A stretch of DNA of 40,445 nt from Candidatus Margulisiibacteriota bacterium. Lineage in GTDB: Bacteria; Margulisbacteria; Marinamargulisbacteria; SXXA01; SICP01. Where the stretch lies: contig SICP01000001.1 of the NCBI GenBank assembly GCA_009691415.1, forward strand, positions 1 to 40,445. Reading direction: 5' to 3'. The notes beneath the pieces were generated by a model. That model saw nothing but the letters and a program-made list of their open reading frames with translations. It searched no databases and was not told where the DNA came from. Below are positions 7,544 to 15,376 of this stretch, one piece after another. Position 1 is the first letter of the stretch. Each line of letters opens with the position of its first letter. A program made the translations under genes and the position numbers.

Positions 7544-8626
7544 ATGTCTTTTCGGCTAATTATTCAGAGCAACTCTCCTGGCGAATTGAGTACGTGGGTG
7601 ATGCCCATTGTAGCGGCGTTTCGTCGTCTTTGTACTGACGGAGAAGTAATTGTCTGTTTGACGCCTTGCCAATATGCCAGTGGAAAAGAAAAAGAAATTG
7701 CAGAAAAAATCGACGGTGTCACGTGCGTCTACTCTCCCAAAGAAACGATTCGATTACTTTTAAGTTGGCCTTTTCGGGATCGAGAATTGAAGAAAGGCGC
7801 AGTTTTGTATTTGGGTGGAGATCCCATGTACAGTCGATTTCTTTCTTATCGTTTTGGGGTACCTGCGTTTGCATATACAGAGCATAAGGCATCTCCTGGA
7901 AAATTTTTCAAAAGGGTTTTCTACAAACATTTAGATGGAGATTTAATGGCTTCGCAAGTAGCCGGTTTTTATTCTAGTAGAGAAGAAGTTTTAAAAAAAT
8001 ATCAGCTTGAAGACAGATGCTATGTCTTGTTTTTTACGGGCTCTCGTCCCCATCACGTCATAAACTATGTGTCAATTATTGCCGAAGCTGTAGCCGAGAT
8101 TTGCAAACGTGATCCGTTGTTTTCTCCGCTCTTTTTATTGTCTCCATTTGTAGACCCAGGCATTATGAAAGAGTACCCAGAACTCAATTGGGTTATAGGC
8201 GATTCTTTGGAACTCATGTCTATTGCAAGCTTACTCGTGACATTACCTGGCAGCAACACCGCCCTTGCTATGTATATGGGATTACCGACACTGATGTTTG
8301 TGCCGTTGCATAAACCAGAATTTTTGCAGTTTGATGGGGCATTAGGCCTACTAAGCAATTTGCCTGTGGTAGGCCTCAAACTCAAGCAATTTTTAATGTC
8401 TGCTTTTGCAAAGCAACATCGATTTATTGCACTTCCAAATAAACACTTTAATAGAGAAGTTATTCCTGAAATTATTGGCAGCCCGTCCGCAGAAGAAATG
8501 GCCGATTCAATTTTGGATTTGTATCATGATGAAGACCGTCTCAAAAAAATGCGTGCGACGTTAGAGACGGCCAAACCTTCTCTTCATTTGGCGCAGGCTA
8601 TGGTGTCGGCTCTTTATAAAACTTAA
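7544..8626 (+). CDS. Divergent LpxB-like (GT19-related) glycosyltransferase
   Basis: A 360-aa protein that begins with a GT-B type start, SNSPGELSTWVMPIVAAF (residues 9-26). It contains a nucleotide-loop-like FTGSRP near residue 166 and LPGSNTALAMYMGLPTLMFV near residue 232, positions comparable to the donor-binding C-terminal half of lipid-A-disaccharide synthase. Canonical LpxB motifs are only partly kept, and no lpxA, lpxD or lpxK genes lie nearby, so I call it LpxB-like rather than LpxB. Such related proteins occur in Cyanobacteria and neighbouring phyla. It starts immediately after manC and its 3' end overlaps the convergent gene at 8598-9254 by 29 bases. Confidence 0.72.
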   Translation: MSFRLIIQSNSPGELSTWVMPIVAAFRRLCTDGEVIVCLTPCQYASGKEKEIAEKIDGVTCVYSPKETIRLLLSWPFRDRELKKGAVLYLGGDPMYSRFLSYRFGVPAFAYTEHKASPGKFFKRVFYKHLDGDLMASQVAGFYSSREEVLKKYQLEDRCYVLFFTGSRPHHVINYVSIIAEAVAEICKRDPLFSPLFLLSPFVDPGIMKEYPELNWVIGDSLELMSIASLLVTLPGSNTALAMYMGLPTLMFVPLHKPEFLQFDGALGLLSNLPVVGLKLKQFLMSAFAKQHRFIALPNKHFNREVIPEIIGSPSAEEMADSILDLYHDEDRLKKMRATLETAKPSLHLAQAMVSALYKT

Positions 8627-9254
8627 GTCGGTCTATCATAATGTCCATGCTTTTACTTTTCGGTGCGCCTATTCCCAGAAGTTGGATCTGAACAAATTTT
8701 CCATTTTTGGGAGTTACTACGTTGTTACGTGTCTTGGGATCATCATTGCGAAACCATTCTAAGGGAATAATAACTATTCGCCATCCTATCCAGTTCACTT
8801 TCACAGTATAAATATAGCGTTTACCTACAGATAAATATCCAGGGTTATTGGGGTCTGCCTGTATTTCTCCGGTCTTTGCATCTCCCTCGTAAAGTTCGAA
8901 TGTGATACTGCCGCTATTAGGTCCGATCCCTTTCATAAGAACTTTGAGGGTATTAAATTGCTGCTCATTCACATTAATCGGTGTACCTAGCCCGCCAATA
9001 ATCCACCCGTCACTGTTGCCTGTAAGGCGTAAGGAGTTGGACTCTAGAAACGGAAACTCCTTGGCATCATTGTCCATAAAACTGGGTTTAATGGCTCCAA
9101 ATACCCACCATTTATCAATGGTTTTGCTTTCGAAATCATCGACGACATACGGACCTGCAACCACTGATTTTTTAGATTTATGGTGTTTTTTGGCATGTGC
9201 TGGTGATGCCAGCATGACCAGTATGAGGCCTAGACATAAGAGTTCTTTTTTCAT
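8598..9254 (-). CDS. Secreted beta-rich protein, galactose-binding/CIA30-like fold
   Basis: The start is chosen at ATG 9254, which overlaps the tilS stop as ATGA and has GAGGAGG just upstream; it gives a 218-aa protein beginning MKKELLCLGLILVMLASPAHA, a good signal peptide, then a Lys/His-rich linker. The mature part (VVDDFESKTIDKWWVFG, SLRLTGNSDGWIIGGLG, FNTLKVLMKG, GWRIVIIPLEWF, IMIDRLKFY) has the jelly-roll pattern of CIA30 or carbohydrate-binding domains that bind sugars or act as adaptors. Its ligand is unknown. It is the last gene of the SLH-argS-tilS unit and is probably exported to the periplasm or surface. Confidence 0.7.
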   Translation of the reverse strand: MKKELLCLGLILVMLASPAHAKKHHKSKKSVVAGPYVVDDFESKTIDKWWVFGAIKPSFMDNDAKEFPFLESNSLRLTGNSDGWIIGGLGTPINVNEQQFNTLKVLMKGIGPNSGSITFELYEGDAKTGEIQADPNNPGYLSVGKRYIYTVKVNWIGWRIVIIPLEWFRNDDPKTRNNVVTPKNGKFVQIQLLGIGAPKSKSMDIMIDRLKFYKEPTP

Positions 9255-10537
9255 AAGACCTCCTCGATTCGCAAAATTTCTTGTGTTTCGGATGTAATAC
9301 GGTAGTGATCGTTTATGTAATAGCCCATGATCCATACTAGTTCATTATCTACGAAAAATAAAGGTAATCGGTCACGCTCTGAACGGGGTATTTTTTTATC
9401 AATCATGAAGTCTTTTAGACGTTTAGAATGGGGACTTCTATTTAACTGAAGCCGATCTTCTTTTTGTCTAAATCGGATAGAACAAGTGCGGCCTTTGATT
9501 TGATCGTAGTTAAGCCCCTCCCCCACTTTTGAAATAGAAAAAGAGAGCTTGTAAATCGAGATACGAATGGTCGTTGGAAAATGCAGAGTGGGATATTCTA
9601 TTGGTTGAAGTTCGTGTCCCCAAGACAGTCTCAATTTGTTTTTAAGATGATCGCAAAGGACACCGTTTGGCAACGTATAAAGTGCCGGTATTTTTCCGAA
9701 AAGAATGGCTTTTCTTAAGATTTCAATATGATCATATGACGTGTGCTCACCTAAAAATTTCGCAATTTCTCTTTTTTGTATAGCGATGGCATGAGTTGCA
9801 AAATCAGCGGGATACGTCCATTCTATAGCGGTTTTTGTTTTTTGCAGGGATGTCATGGAAGGCGAAATATACGTGTCAAAAAAGGCCTCGTCTTCTGTGA
9901 CAGTTTGAAGATGTCGCGTTAGTGTTTTTCGATACTGGGGATAGTGCGTTTCGATGGTAGGCAGGATACGTTGCCGCCACTGGTTTCTTTGATATGTGAG
10001 ATCGGTGTTGGTTTCGTCGATGCTGTAGGGCGTATTCAGATGCGTTAAAATTTCTGATTTGGTAATGCACAAAAGAGGACGAGAAAGATGTCCGATTCCA
10101 AACGTTTTTTTTGCGCGAATTCCCCCCAAAAAATGTTGGCCACGATGCAGATTTAAATAGAATGTTTCGATATGATCATCTTGATGATGGGCCGTGACAA
10201 CTTGAGAAATACCTAATAATTTTTGATAGTGCAAAAGCATTTTATAGCGCCAGACTCTGCCAGACATTTCGAGTGAAATCTGTTTTTTTTGGGCGTAGGT
10301 TTTGACTGGGATTTTACGACTGTGATAGGGCAGGTTTTGGGACTTGAGAATGGCAATATCCGTGTCACTAGATCTGAGTCCGTGATCGAAATAAATCAAC
10401 GTGATGTGTGCCAATTCTTTGAGGGCATGGGCTAAAAAAACACTGTCTGGGCCACCCGAAAAAGACACTAAGATTGGGCGAGAAAAATCCAACAACTGAT
10501 TTGATTGGATAAAATCCAAGATGCGCTTGGTGAGCAT
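9251..10537 (-). CDS. tilS: tRNA(Ile)-lysidine synthase
   Basis: A 428-aa enzyme that converts C34 of the CAU-anticodon tRNA-Ile to lysidine with ATP and lysine, an essential decoding step. The PP-loop SFSGGPDS (residues 25-32), FDHGLR, and THAHHQDD-type VVTAHHQDDHIETFYLNLHRG near residue 112 are diagnostic, followed by SRPLL and the characteristic YSIDETNTDLTYQRNQWRQR region. The C-terminal half is divergent but contains the TilS C-domain pattern (KRLKDFMIDKKIPRSERDRLPL). It begins one base after the argS stop and ends in an ATGA overlap with the secreted-protein gene. Confidence 0.93.
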   Translation of the reverse strand: MLTKRILDFIQSNQLLDFSRPILVSFSGGPDSVFLAHALKELAHITLIYFDHGLRSSDTDIAILKSQNLPYHSRKIPVKTYAQKKQISLEMSGRVWRYKMLLHYQKLLGISQVVTAHHQDDHIETFYLNLHRGQHFLGGIRAKKTFGIGHLSRPLLCITKSEILTHLNTPYSIDETNTDLTYQRNQWRQRILPTIETHYPQYRKTLTRHLQTVTEDEAFFDTYISPSMTSLQKTKTAIEWTYPADFATHAIAIQKREIAKFLGEHTSYDHIEILRKAILFGKIPALYTLPNGVLCDHLKNKLRLSWGHELQPIEYPTLHFPTTIRISIYKLSFSISKVGEGLNYDQIKGRTCSIRFRQKEDRLQLNRSPHSKRLKDFMIDKKIPRSERDRLPLFFVDNELVWIMGYYINDHYRITSETQEILRIEEVL

Positions 10538-10538
10538 T

Positions 10539-12080
10539 TTACATTTCGGTTGGGGCAGAAATTCCCAAAATGGTCAGTGCCTCTGCCAGGGTTTTTTGTG
10601 CGGTCACGAGAATGAGAAGACGCTTTTCTTGGTCTTTGGGATCGGCTTGTGCAATGGGACAGGTTTCATAAAAAAGATGAATATATCGCGCCATCTGAAA
10701 CGCATAGTGGGCCACACGATGGGGAACCAAATGCTGGGCTGCTTCCCAGAGAACGTCTGGCATTTGGACACAGTGCAAGAGGAGTTGGCGTTCGGTGGGA
10801 TTAAGTTCCCAATTGGCTAGAGGAGCATCTGTTTTTTGTGTTATTTTTTTGAGGATGCCGGAGAGTCGTGCGTGGGCGTATTGGATGTAATACACGGGAT
10901 TTTCTGCCGATTTTGTTTTGGCCAATTCCAAGTCAAATTCGATGTGGGTGTCAGGGCCTTTGTTGACGAGAAAAAATCGGGTCGCATCGGATCCAATTTC
11001 GTCGATCACTTCATCGAGGGTGATCATGTCACCGGTGCGTTTGGACATACGGACAGGCTCGCCACCCCGCATGAGACTGACCAATTGTCCGATTATAAAA
11101 TGGAAGTGAGCCTCAGACAAAAAATGTTTTCCACATAGGGCAGCGACACCAGCACGCACACGATTTACATAGCCATGATGATCCGCGCCCCAGATATTAA
11201 TGAGTCTAGAAAATCCCCGTTTTATTTTTTCTTGGTGATAGGCAATGTCTACTGCAAAATACGTAAGAGCCCCGTCTGCTTTGATTAATACGCGGTCTTT
11301 GTCGTCGCCAAACTGCACTGTACTAAACCATAACGCGCCCTCTTTTTCATAAGTCATACCTGCTTTCTTAAGTTGCTCTATAGTGGAGACTACTTCGCCG
11401 GAATCATGAAGGGTTTTTTCTGAAAACCATATGTCAAACGTGATGCCTAATTTAAAAAGAGTTTCTTTATGATGATCTAGATTAGCTTGTAACGGGTCTT
11501 TTGCTGAGGCGGCTAAATCATGAATATAGGCCCCATGATACCCATCTTCTGGAATGGGTTCTTTTTTTCTTGCCGCATCCACACTGTTATAAAATTTCAC
11601 AATTTGATTGCCTGCATCGTTGATATAAAATTCACTTTTTACAGGCATGCCAACATAACTCAAGAGATTAAATAGGGTACTTCCCAAAACTGCCCATCGG
11701 CCATGGCCAATATGTAGCGGACCTGTTGGGTTGGCGGAGACGTATTCTAGGAGTGTTGAGTCTGTCGTTTCGGGAAATGCGGTGGCCTGGTTTTTTTGCT
11801 CCCATAAAAAAGCGTCAGATAAACGAAGATTAATAAATCCGTTTTGCACATTAAACACAACACTATTTGCAAACTCGGGGTGAGTACTGATGGCATCACA
11901 TAGTTTTTCAGCCGCGTGTTGTGGCGACATGCGCCAATCTTTTGTCAGGCTAAATGCAATGTTTGTAGCATAGTCACCGTAGAGCGTATTTTTTGGAAGT
12001 TCTAATGAAATAGTTGGAAAGGGAAATCCACATTCAGCCCAAATTTTTTGGAGTTTTTTTTCTAACGTTTTTTTAATCAC
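10539..12080 (-). CDS. argS: Arginyl-tRNA synthetase
   Basis: A 513-aa class I synthetase, slightly shorter than the usual 550-580. It starts at GTG 12080, in a GTGA overlap with the SLH gene's stop, which fixes the start. Domains in order are the Add-1 tRNA-binding domain (residues 1-85), the catalytic core with HIGH at 123-126 in ANPTGPLHIGHG, the substrate loop INDAGNQ, INIWGADHHGYVNRV, and RMSKRTG (344-350) in place of KMSKS. The C-terminal anticodon-binding domain with DALRP-like features ends in the family's typical hydrophobic tail. tRNA-Arg(CCG) is encoded elsewhere in the window. Confidence 0.96.
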   Translation of the reverse strand: MIKKTLEKKLQKIWAECGFPFPTISLELPKNTLYGDYATNIAFSLTKDWRMSPQHAAEKLCDAISTHPEFANSVVFNVQNGFINLRLSDAFLWEQKNQATAFPETTDSTLLEYVSANPTGPLHIGHGRWAVLGSTLFNLLSYVGMPVKSEFYINDAGNQIVKFYNSVDAARKKEPIPEDGYHGAYIHDLAASAKDPLQANLDHHKETLFKLGITFDIWFSEKTLHDSGEVVSTIEQLKKAGMTYEKEGALWFSTVQFGDDKDRVLIKADGALTYFAVDIAYHQEKIKRGFSRLINIWGADHHGYVNRVRAGVAALCGKHFLSEAHFHFIIGQLVSLMRGGEPVRMSKRTGDMITLDEVIDEIGSDATRFFLVNKGPDTHIEFDLELAKTKSAENPVYYIQYAHARLSGILKKITQKTDAPLANWELNPTERQLLLHCVQMPDVLWEAAQHLVPHRVAHYAFQMARYIHLFYETCPIAQADPKDQEKRLLILVTAQKTLAEALTILGISAPTEM

Positions 12081-13558
12081 GGTTCAAATGACTCTTTGAT
12101 CAGGGCTTGTATAGAACGTGTTTTTCCAAGAAGTGCCACAAACTCTGCCTTGGTAATGGGGCGATTTACCGATTTTTTTGTTGGCGTAAAGGCCGATGCT
12201 TCCGTCATGGATTGCAGCAACTTAATCACCTCTGCTTTGGTCACAACATGCTCTGGTTGAAACGTCATAAACTCTATAGGAGGAAGCGCATTAAATGCTT
12301 TTAGATAGATCAGTGAAACGTCCTGCTCTGTCATTATTTTTTTAGGTTCAAATACAGCGTCAGCATCTAAAATCTTCAAGTAACGCAATTCGGTTGCTAT
12401 TTTTCTTATCCAATGTCCGTCTAAATCCGGATAGGACGGTAATGAGCTAATCGAAATTTTCTTGTCATGAAAAACGACAGGGATGGCTTCTGCGCCAATA
12501 GCCGCTCTATCTTGAGACGCACGCATCATGGCAAGTGCTAAATCATGTTCTCGCCATGTTTTAAAATAGGATAAAACGGGTTCTATACGAAGGGAAATAT
12601 CATTCTCAGTGAGGGTGTAGCCTTTTGAAAAATTGAGTAGATCTTTGACCTCATCCGCCACGTTTTTAATATTGCCGGACCATGCAATAAACTGTGCTTC
12701 TGTTAAGGGCTCTCGAGGTAATAATTTTTTTGCATCAGGTATAATCCCTTTTCTATACGCGCCTTTGACATAAGGCATCATCCAATTGTGTTCGATATCC
12801 GAATAAGGAAGTACTGTCGTACTGGATAATCCAATATCTAAAGCACGCACGACCGCAATGATGTAATCAATTTTGGAAACGTCTGAATCCGGGCGAAAGG
12901 TGCCGTCTGAAAAAGGTGTTAAAATCCCTTTTTTCACCATCTGCTTAATTTCTTTTTGGGCCCAGTGGGTTTCTGGGATATCAGATAATGAGGCCCTGTT
13001 TTCTAGAATGATTTTAAATTCATTCTTAGCCATTAAGTTAGCTAAAAAATAAGCAAGCTCTGCTCGGCATACTGATTCGGATGGTGCTTTACTTCGTGAG
13101 AGATCGGAGAAATAAAACGTAGAACTCACGACTTCTTCGGCATGTCTTAAATAAAGAATTTTTCGCGATAGCGTTTCCGCTTTATAGTCAGGTAATGTAA
13201 ACGTGATGAGGACGACATGTTTGCCATAGTCGTTAAACGTAAGAGGATGTTCAAACCTGCCAGACTTATTGCGCTTGACTTCTTGATTATCAATAAACAC
13301 TTTGGTGTGGAAGAGGTTTTCACCTTTGAACAGTACTGTTTTGTTTGTGGTGATTGTATCGGGTTCGGGCTGTTGAATTCTAAAATAATTTTTATAGACA
13401 GGCGTCACTTCTTGGGAAAGGGTATCAGGGCTTACCCACAGTGTAGTGACAGAGGCGGTTGATGGAACAGGGGAAATGTCTTGTGCTTTGGAGTAGGAAG
13501 CGCAGAAAATACACATCAAAATTAATACTAGATAGAGGCTTTTTTTTTCTTTGCGCAT
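12077..13558 (-). CDS. S-layer homology (SLH) domain envelope protein
   Basis: A 493-aa secreted protein with a signal peptide (MRKEKKSLYLVLILMCIFCA, cut near SKA-Q). Residues about 52-138 look like an immunoglobulin-like beta domain (TVLFKGENLFHTKVFIDNQ). SLH modules follow: residues 191-240 (LSDIPETHWAQKEIKQMVKK, then FSDGTFRPD), 252-292 (YSDIEHNWMMPYVKGAYRKG), and a more degenerate C-terminal pair near residues 375-485 (YPDLDGHWIRKIATELRYL). SLH modules bind cell-wall polymers or peptidoglycan and can tether the outer membrane in diderms lacking Braun's lipoprotein. There is no C-terminal barrel. It is the first gene of a unit with argS, tilS and a secreted protein, downstream of two tRNA genes. 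Confidence 0.88.
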   Translation of the reverse strand: MRKEKKSLYLVLILMCIFCASYSKAQDISPVPSTASVTTLWVSPDTLSQEVTPVYKNYFRIQQPEPDTITTNKTVLFKGENLFHTKVFIDNQEVKRNKSGRFEHPLTFNDYGKHVVLITFTLPDYKAETLSRKILYLRHAEEVVSSTFYFSDLSRSKAPSESVCRAELAYFLANLMAKNEFKIILENRASLSDIPETHWAQKEIKQMVKKGILTPFSDGTFRPDSDVSKIDYIIAVVRALDIGLSSTTVLPYSDIEHNWMMPYVKGAYRKGIIPDAKKLLPREPLTEAQFIAWSGNIKNVADEVKDLLNFSKGYTLTENDISLRIEPVLSYFKTWREHDLALAMMRASQDRAAIGAEAIPVVFHDKKISISSLPSYPDLDGHWIRKIATELRYLKILDADAVFEPKKIMTEQDVSLIYLKAFNALPPIEFMTFQPEHVVTKAEVIKLLQSMTEASAFTPTKKSVNRPITKAEFVALLGKTRSIQALIKESFEP

Positions 13559-13605
13559 ATCACCCTTTTTTAAATGCTATTTTAAGCACTAACTGGATAT
13601 TGAGG

Positions 13606-13681
<76 letters not shown>

Positions 13682-13684
13682 TTG

Positions 13685-13760
<76 letters not shown>

Positions 13761-13878
13761 AAAAGGGTAGCAGCTTGGAATTTTATACAAGTTTTTTTCT
13801 TATGTCTATTGTGGAATTAATAGATGAACTTTTTTTAATGCAATTAATTGTATTTTAAGTCTATATTCGAGTAGCTTT

Positions 13879-14019
13879 ATGCCAAATAAAAAAATTGTTG
13901 CGATTGGCGTTACAGAAGACATTTCAGACTATTTAAAATAATGGACACATCACTTTCCTATTAAAGTATGTAGGACTGCCAGAACGTTACGGCAACAGTT
14001 GCTGCAGGATCCGGTATAG
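13879..14019 (+). pseudogene. Degenerate receiver-like fragment
   Basis: An ATG at 13879 opens a frame reading MPNKKIVAIGVTEDISDYLK, a stop at 13939-13941, then WTHHFPIKVCRTARTLRQQL in the same frame up to a second stop at 14017-14019. The pattern of a hydrophobic first strand, an acidic turn, a helix, and a second strand resembles the first quarter of a receiver domain or similar Rossmannoid fold. No complete domain is present, so this reads as a broken gene start. The family assignment is weak. Confidence 0.35.
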
Positions 14020-14569
14020 ACATGCAGACGATACGTAGGGCTCTCAATTTATTCTTAGATGATTTGAAATATCAGCTGGCGTGTCTCGTCGATAAAATGC
14101 ATCACTTAAAGCTAGCCCATGGGAATCTCAAGCCAGGAAATGTAGGCTACAAATGGTTAGAGGATGGCATTCAACTCTACATGTTAGATCTTGGGAACAC
14201 CTGACGAACCCGTTCCGATTTTTGATGTTGGAAACGTCAAGAGCTTTAGAGTCACGGCACTTAAATTAGCAAGTTACAATAATTCTTACAAACTTTAACT
14301 GGCTTGTACAAGAAGGCAGAAGAGGCGCTGAAAAAATCTACCAAGGAAACAAAATCCTGTGAGAGCGCATCTTCTAAAGCATTGGAGCAAAAGACCCTGT
14401 AACACAAGAATTTCTAACCCACATGTACCAGTCCAATAGAGAAAAGCGTGCAGCTTACCCCTTTAGGGGGTCTCCTTATATCCAATCAAAAAAAGGAGCT
14501 GCTCACGCTTTAAAAACACCCAAATTTTCCCGAATACAGACTGCTTTTCTGAATATTCTAACTAGCTAG
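13960..14569 (+). pseudogene. Decayed protein-kinase-like gene
   Basis: Fragments in several frames line up as the remains of a Ser/Thr-kinase-like protein. They include YVGLPERYG (about 13965), the frame at about 14000-14204 with KMHHLKLAHGNLKPGNVGY and LYMLDLGNT, which resemble the HRD catalytic loop (HGNLKPxN) and the DFG region (DLGN), then DEPVPIFDVGNVKSFRVTAL in another frame. From about 14299 a third frame continues with in-frame stops, through DPVTQEFLTHMYQSNREK, to TAG at 14567-14569. At least three frameshifts and several stops mean it is not functional. Its end overlaps the convergent cmoB stop by a few bases. Confidence 0.6.
14443..14511. repeat. Imperfect inverted repeat inside the kinase remnant
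   Basis: AAAGCGTG-CAGCT (14443-14455) is mirrored by AGCTG-CT-CACGCTTT (14497-14511) with a two-base bulge, enclosing a second hairpin ACCCC-TTTA-GGGGGT (14457-14471). It could be a structured RNA end or terminator between convergent genes, or chance structure in decayed coding sequence. Confidence 0.35.
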
Positions 14570-15376
14570 TCCCGACAAAATAGCACGCACAGGAGCAGGG
14601 TAGCCTTCGCAGGTTTTCGTTACGTCTAAAGGATCCAAAAAATCGGCTAGCGATTTTTGCGATGACCATTCGGTGACGCGTTGCTCTTGGGATGTGGTTG
14701 CAGTTTTATCATGCCATTTTATGTCTGAAAATCCGACGTTTTCTATCCAGCGCTTTAGCACTTCTGGCGTGGGAATTTCGGTGACGTTTTTCATTTTGGC
14801 GTAGGTGGGTTTTGGACGCAGAATATGGTTGCCTGGTTTATTGAGAATCAGGGTTTCGATCACAAGTGTGCCGCCAGGATTGAGAACAGCCAGACACCGC
14901 TTGAGAATATCTGTGGGGTCTGGATGATGATATAAAATACCCATACACAAAATAATATCGAACGTCTGATTTAAACTTTGGATATCCTCAAATCCGATGG
15001 GAAAGAAAGAAATATTTTTGGCTTGGATGCTATTTTGTATGGCTTGGAATTGGTAAAAATAAATAGCAGATGGATCGATACCGACGACAGATTTTGGCTC
15101 ATGCTCGGCCATACGAAACATGAAGTAGCCGTTGTTGCAGCCGATATCTAAAATGGTTTTATCTTTTAAGTTTGGCAAGATGGGGAGTAGTCGGTCCCAC
15201 TTGAAATCACAACGCCATTCGCCATCTATCTCTACATCACCTAATTTAAAAGGGCCTTTACGCCAGGGCTTTAGGGCTTTGTAGTCTTTTTCTGAAACCG
15301 CTTGAGCCCAGGCTTTGGCTTGGGGGGTGTTGAAGCGTACTTCATCCCAAAGCGGCATGGGCTTTTCTGGCTGCAT
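14558..15376 (-). CDS. cmoB: tRNA U34 carboxymethyltransferase CmoB
   Basis: CmoB transfers a carboxymethyl group from carboxy-SAM to 5-hydroxyuridine at position 34 of tRNAs, making cmo5U and broadening wobble decoding. Here KPWRKGPFKLGDVEIDGEWR, KWDRLLPILPNLKDKTILD, the SAM loop DIGCNNGYFMFRM, LCMGILYHHPDP, TYAKMKNVTEIPT and the very conserved tail TEWSSQKSLADFLDPLDVTK match the family closely. I chose ATG 15376 because the frame's first ATG (15430) would overlap the upstream oxidoreductase by 89 bases; ATG 15358 is also possible. The N-terminal helical region is shorter than in the roughly 320-aa enterobacterial protein. CmoA, which makes carboxy-SAM, is not in the window. Confidence 0.9.
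   Translation of the reverse strand: MQPEKPMPLWDEVRFNTPQAKAWAQAVSEKDYKALKPWRKGPFKLGDVEIDGEWRCDFKWDRLLPILPNLKDKTILDIGCNNGYFMFRMAEHEPKSVVGIDPSAIYFYQFQAIQNSIQAKNISFFPIGFEDIQSLNQTFDIILCMGILYHHPDPTDILKRCLAVLNPGGTLVIETLILNKPGNHILRPKPTYAKMKNVTEIPTPEVLKRWIENVGFSDIKWHDKTATTSQEQRVTEWSSQKSLADFLDPLDVTKTCEGYPAPVRAILSGLAS

Noticed and set aside
10521-11138. Plus-strand ORFs of about 100 codons across argS and tilS
   Set aside because: They are antisense shadows of two well-supported conserved genes and have no recognisable domains or ribosome sites.
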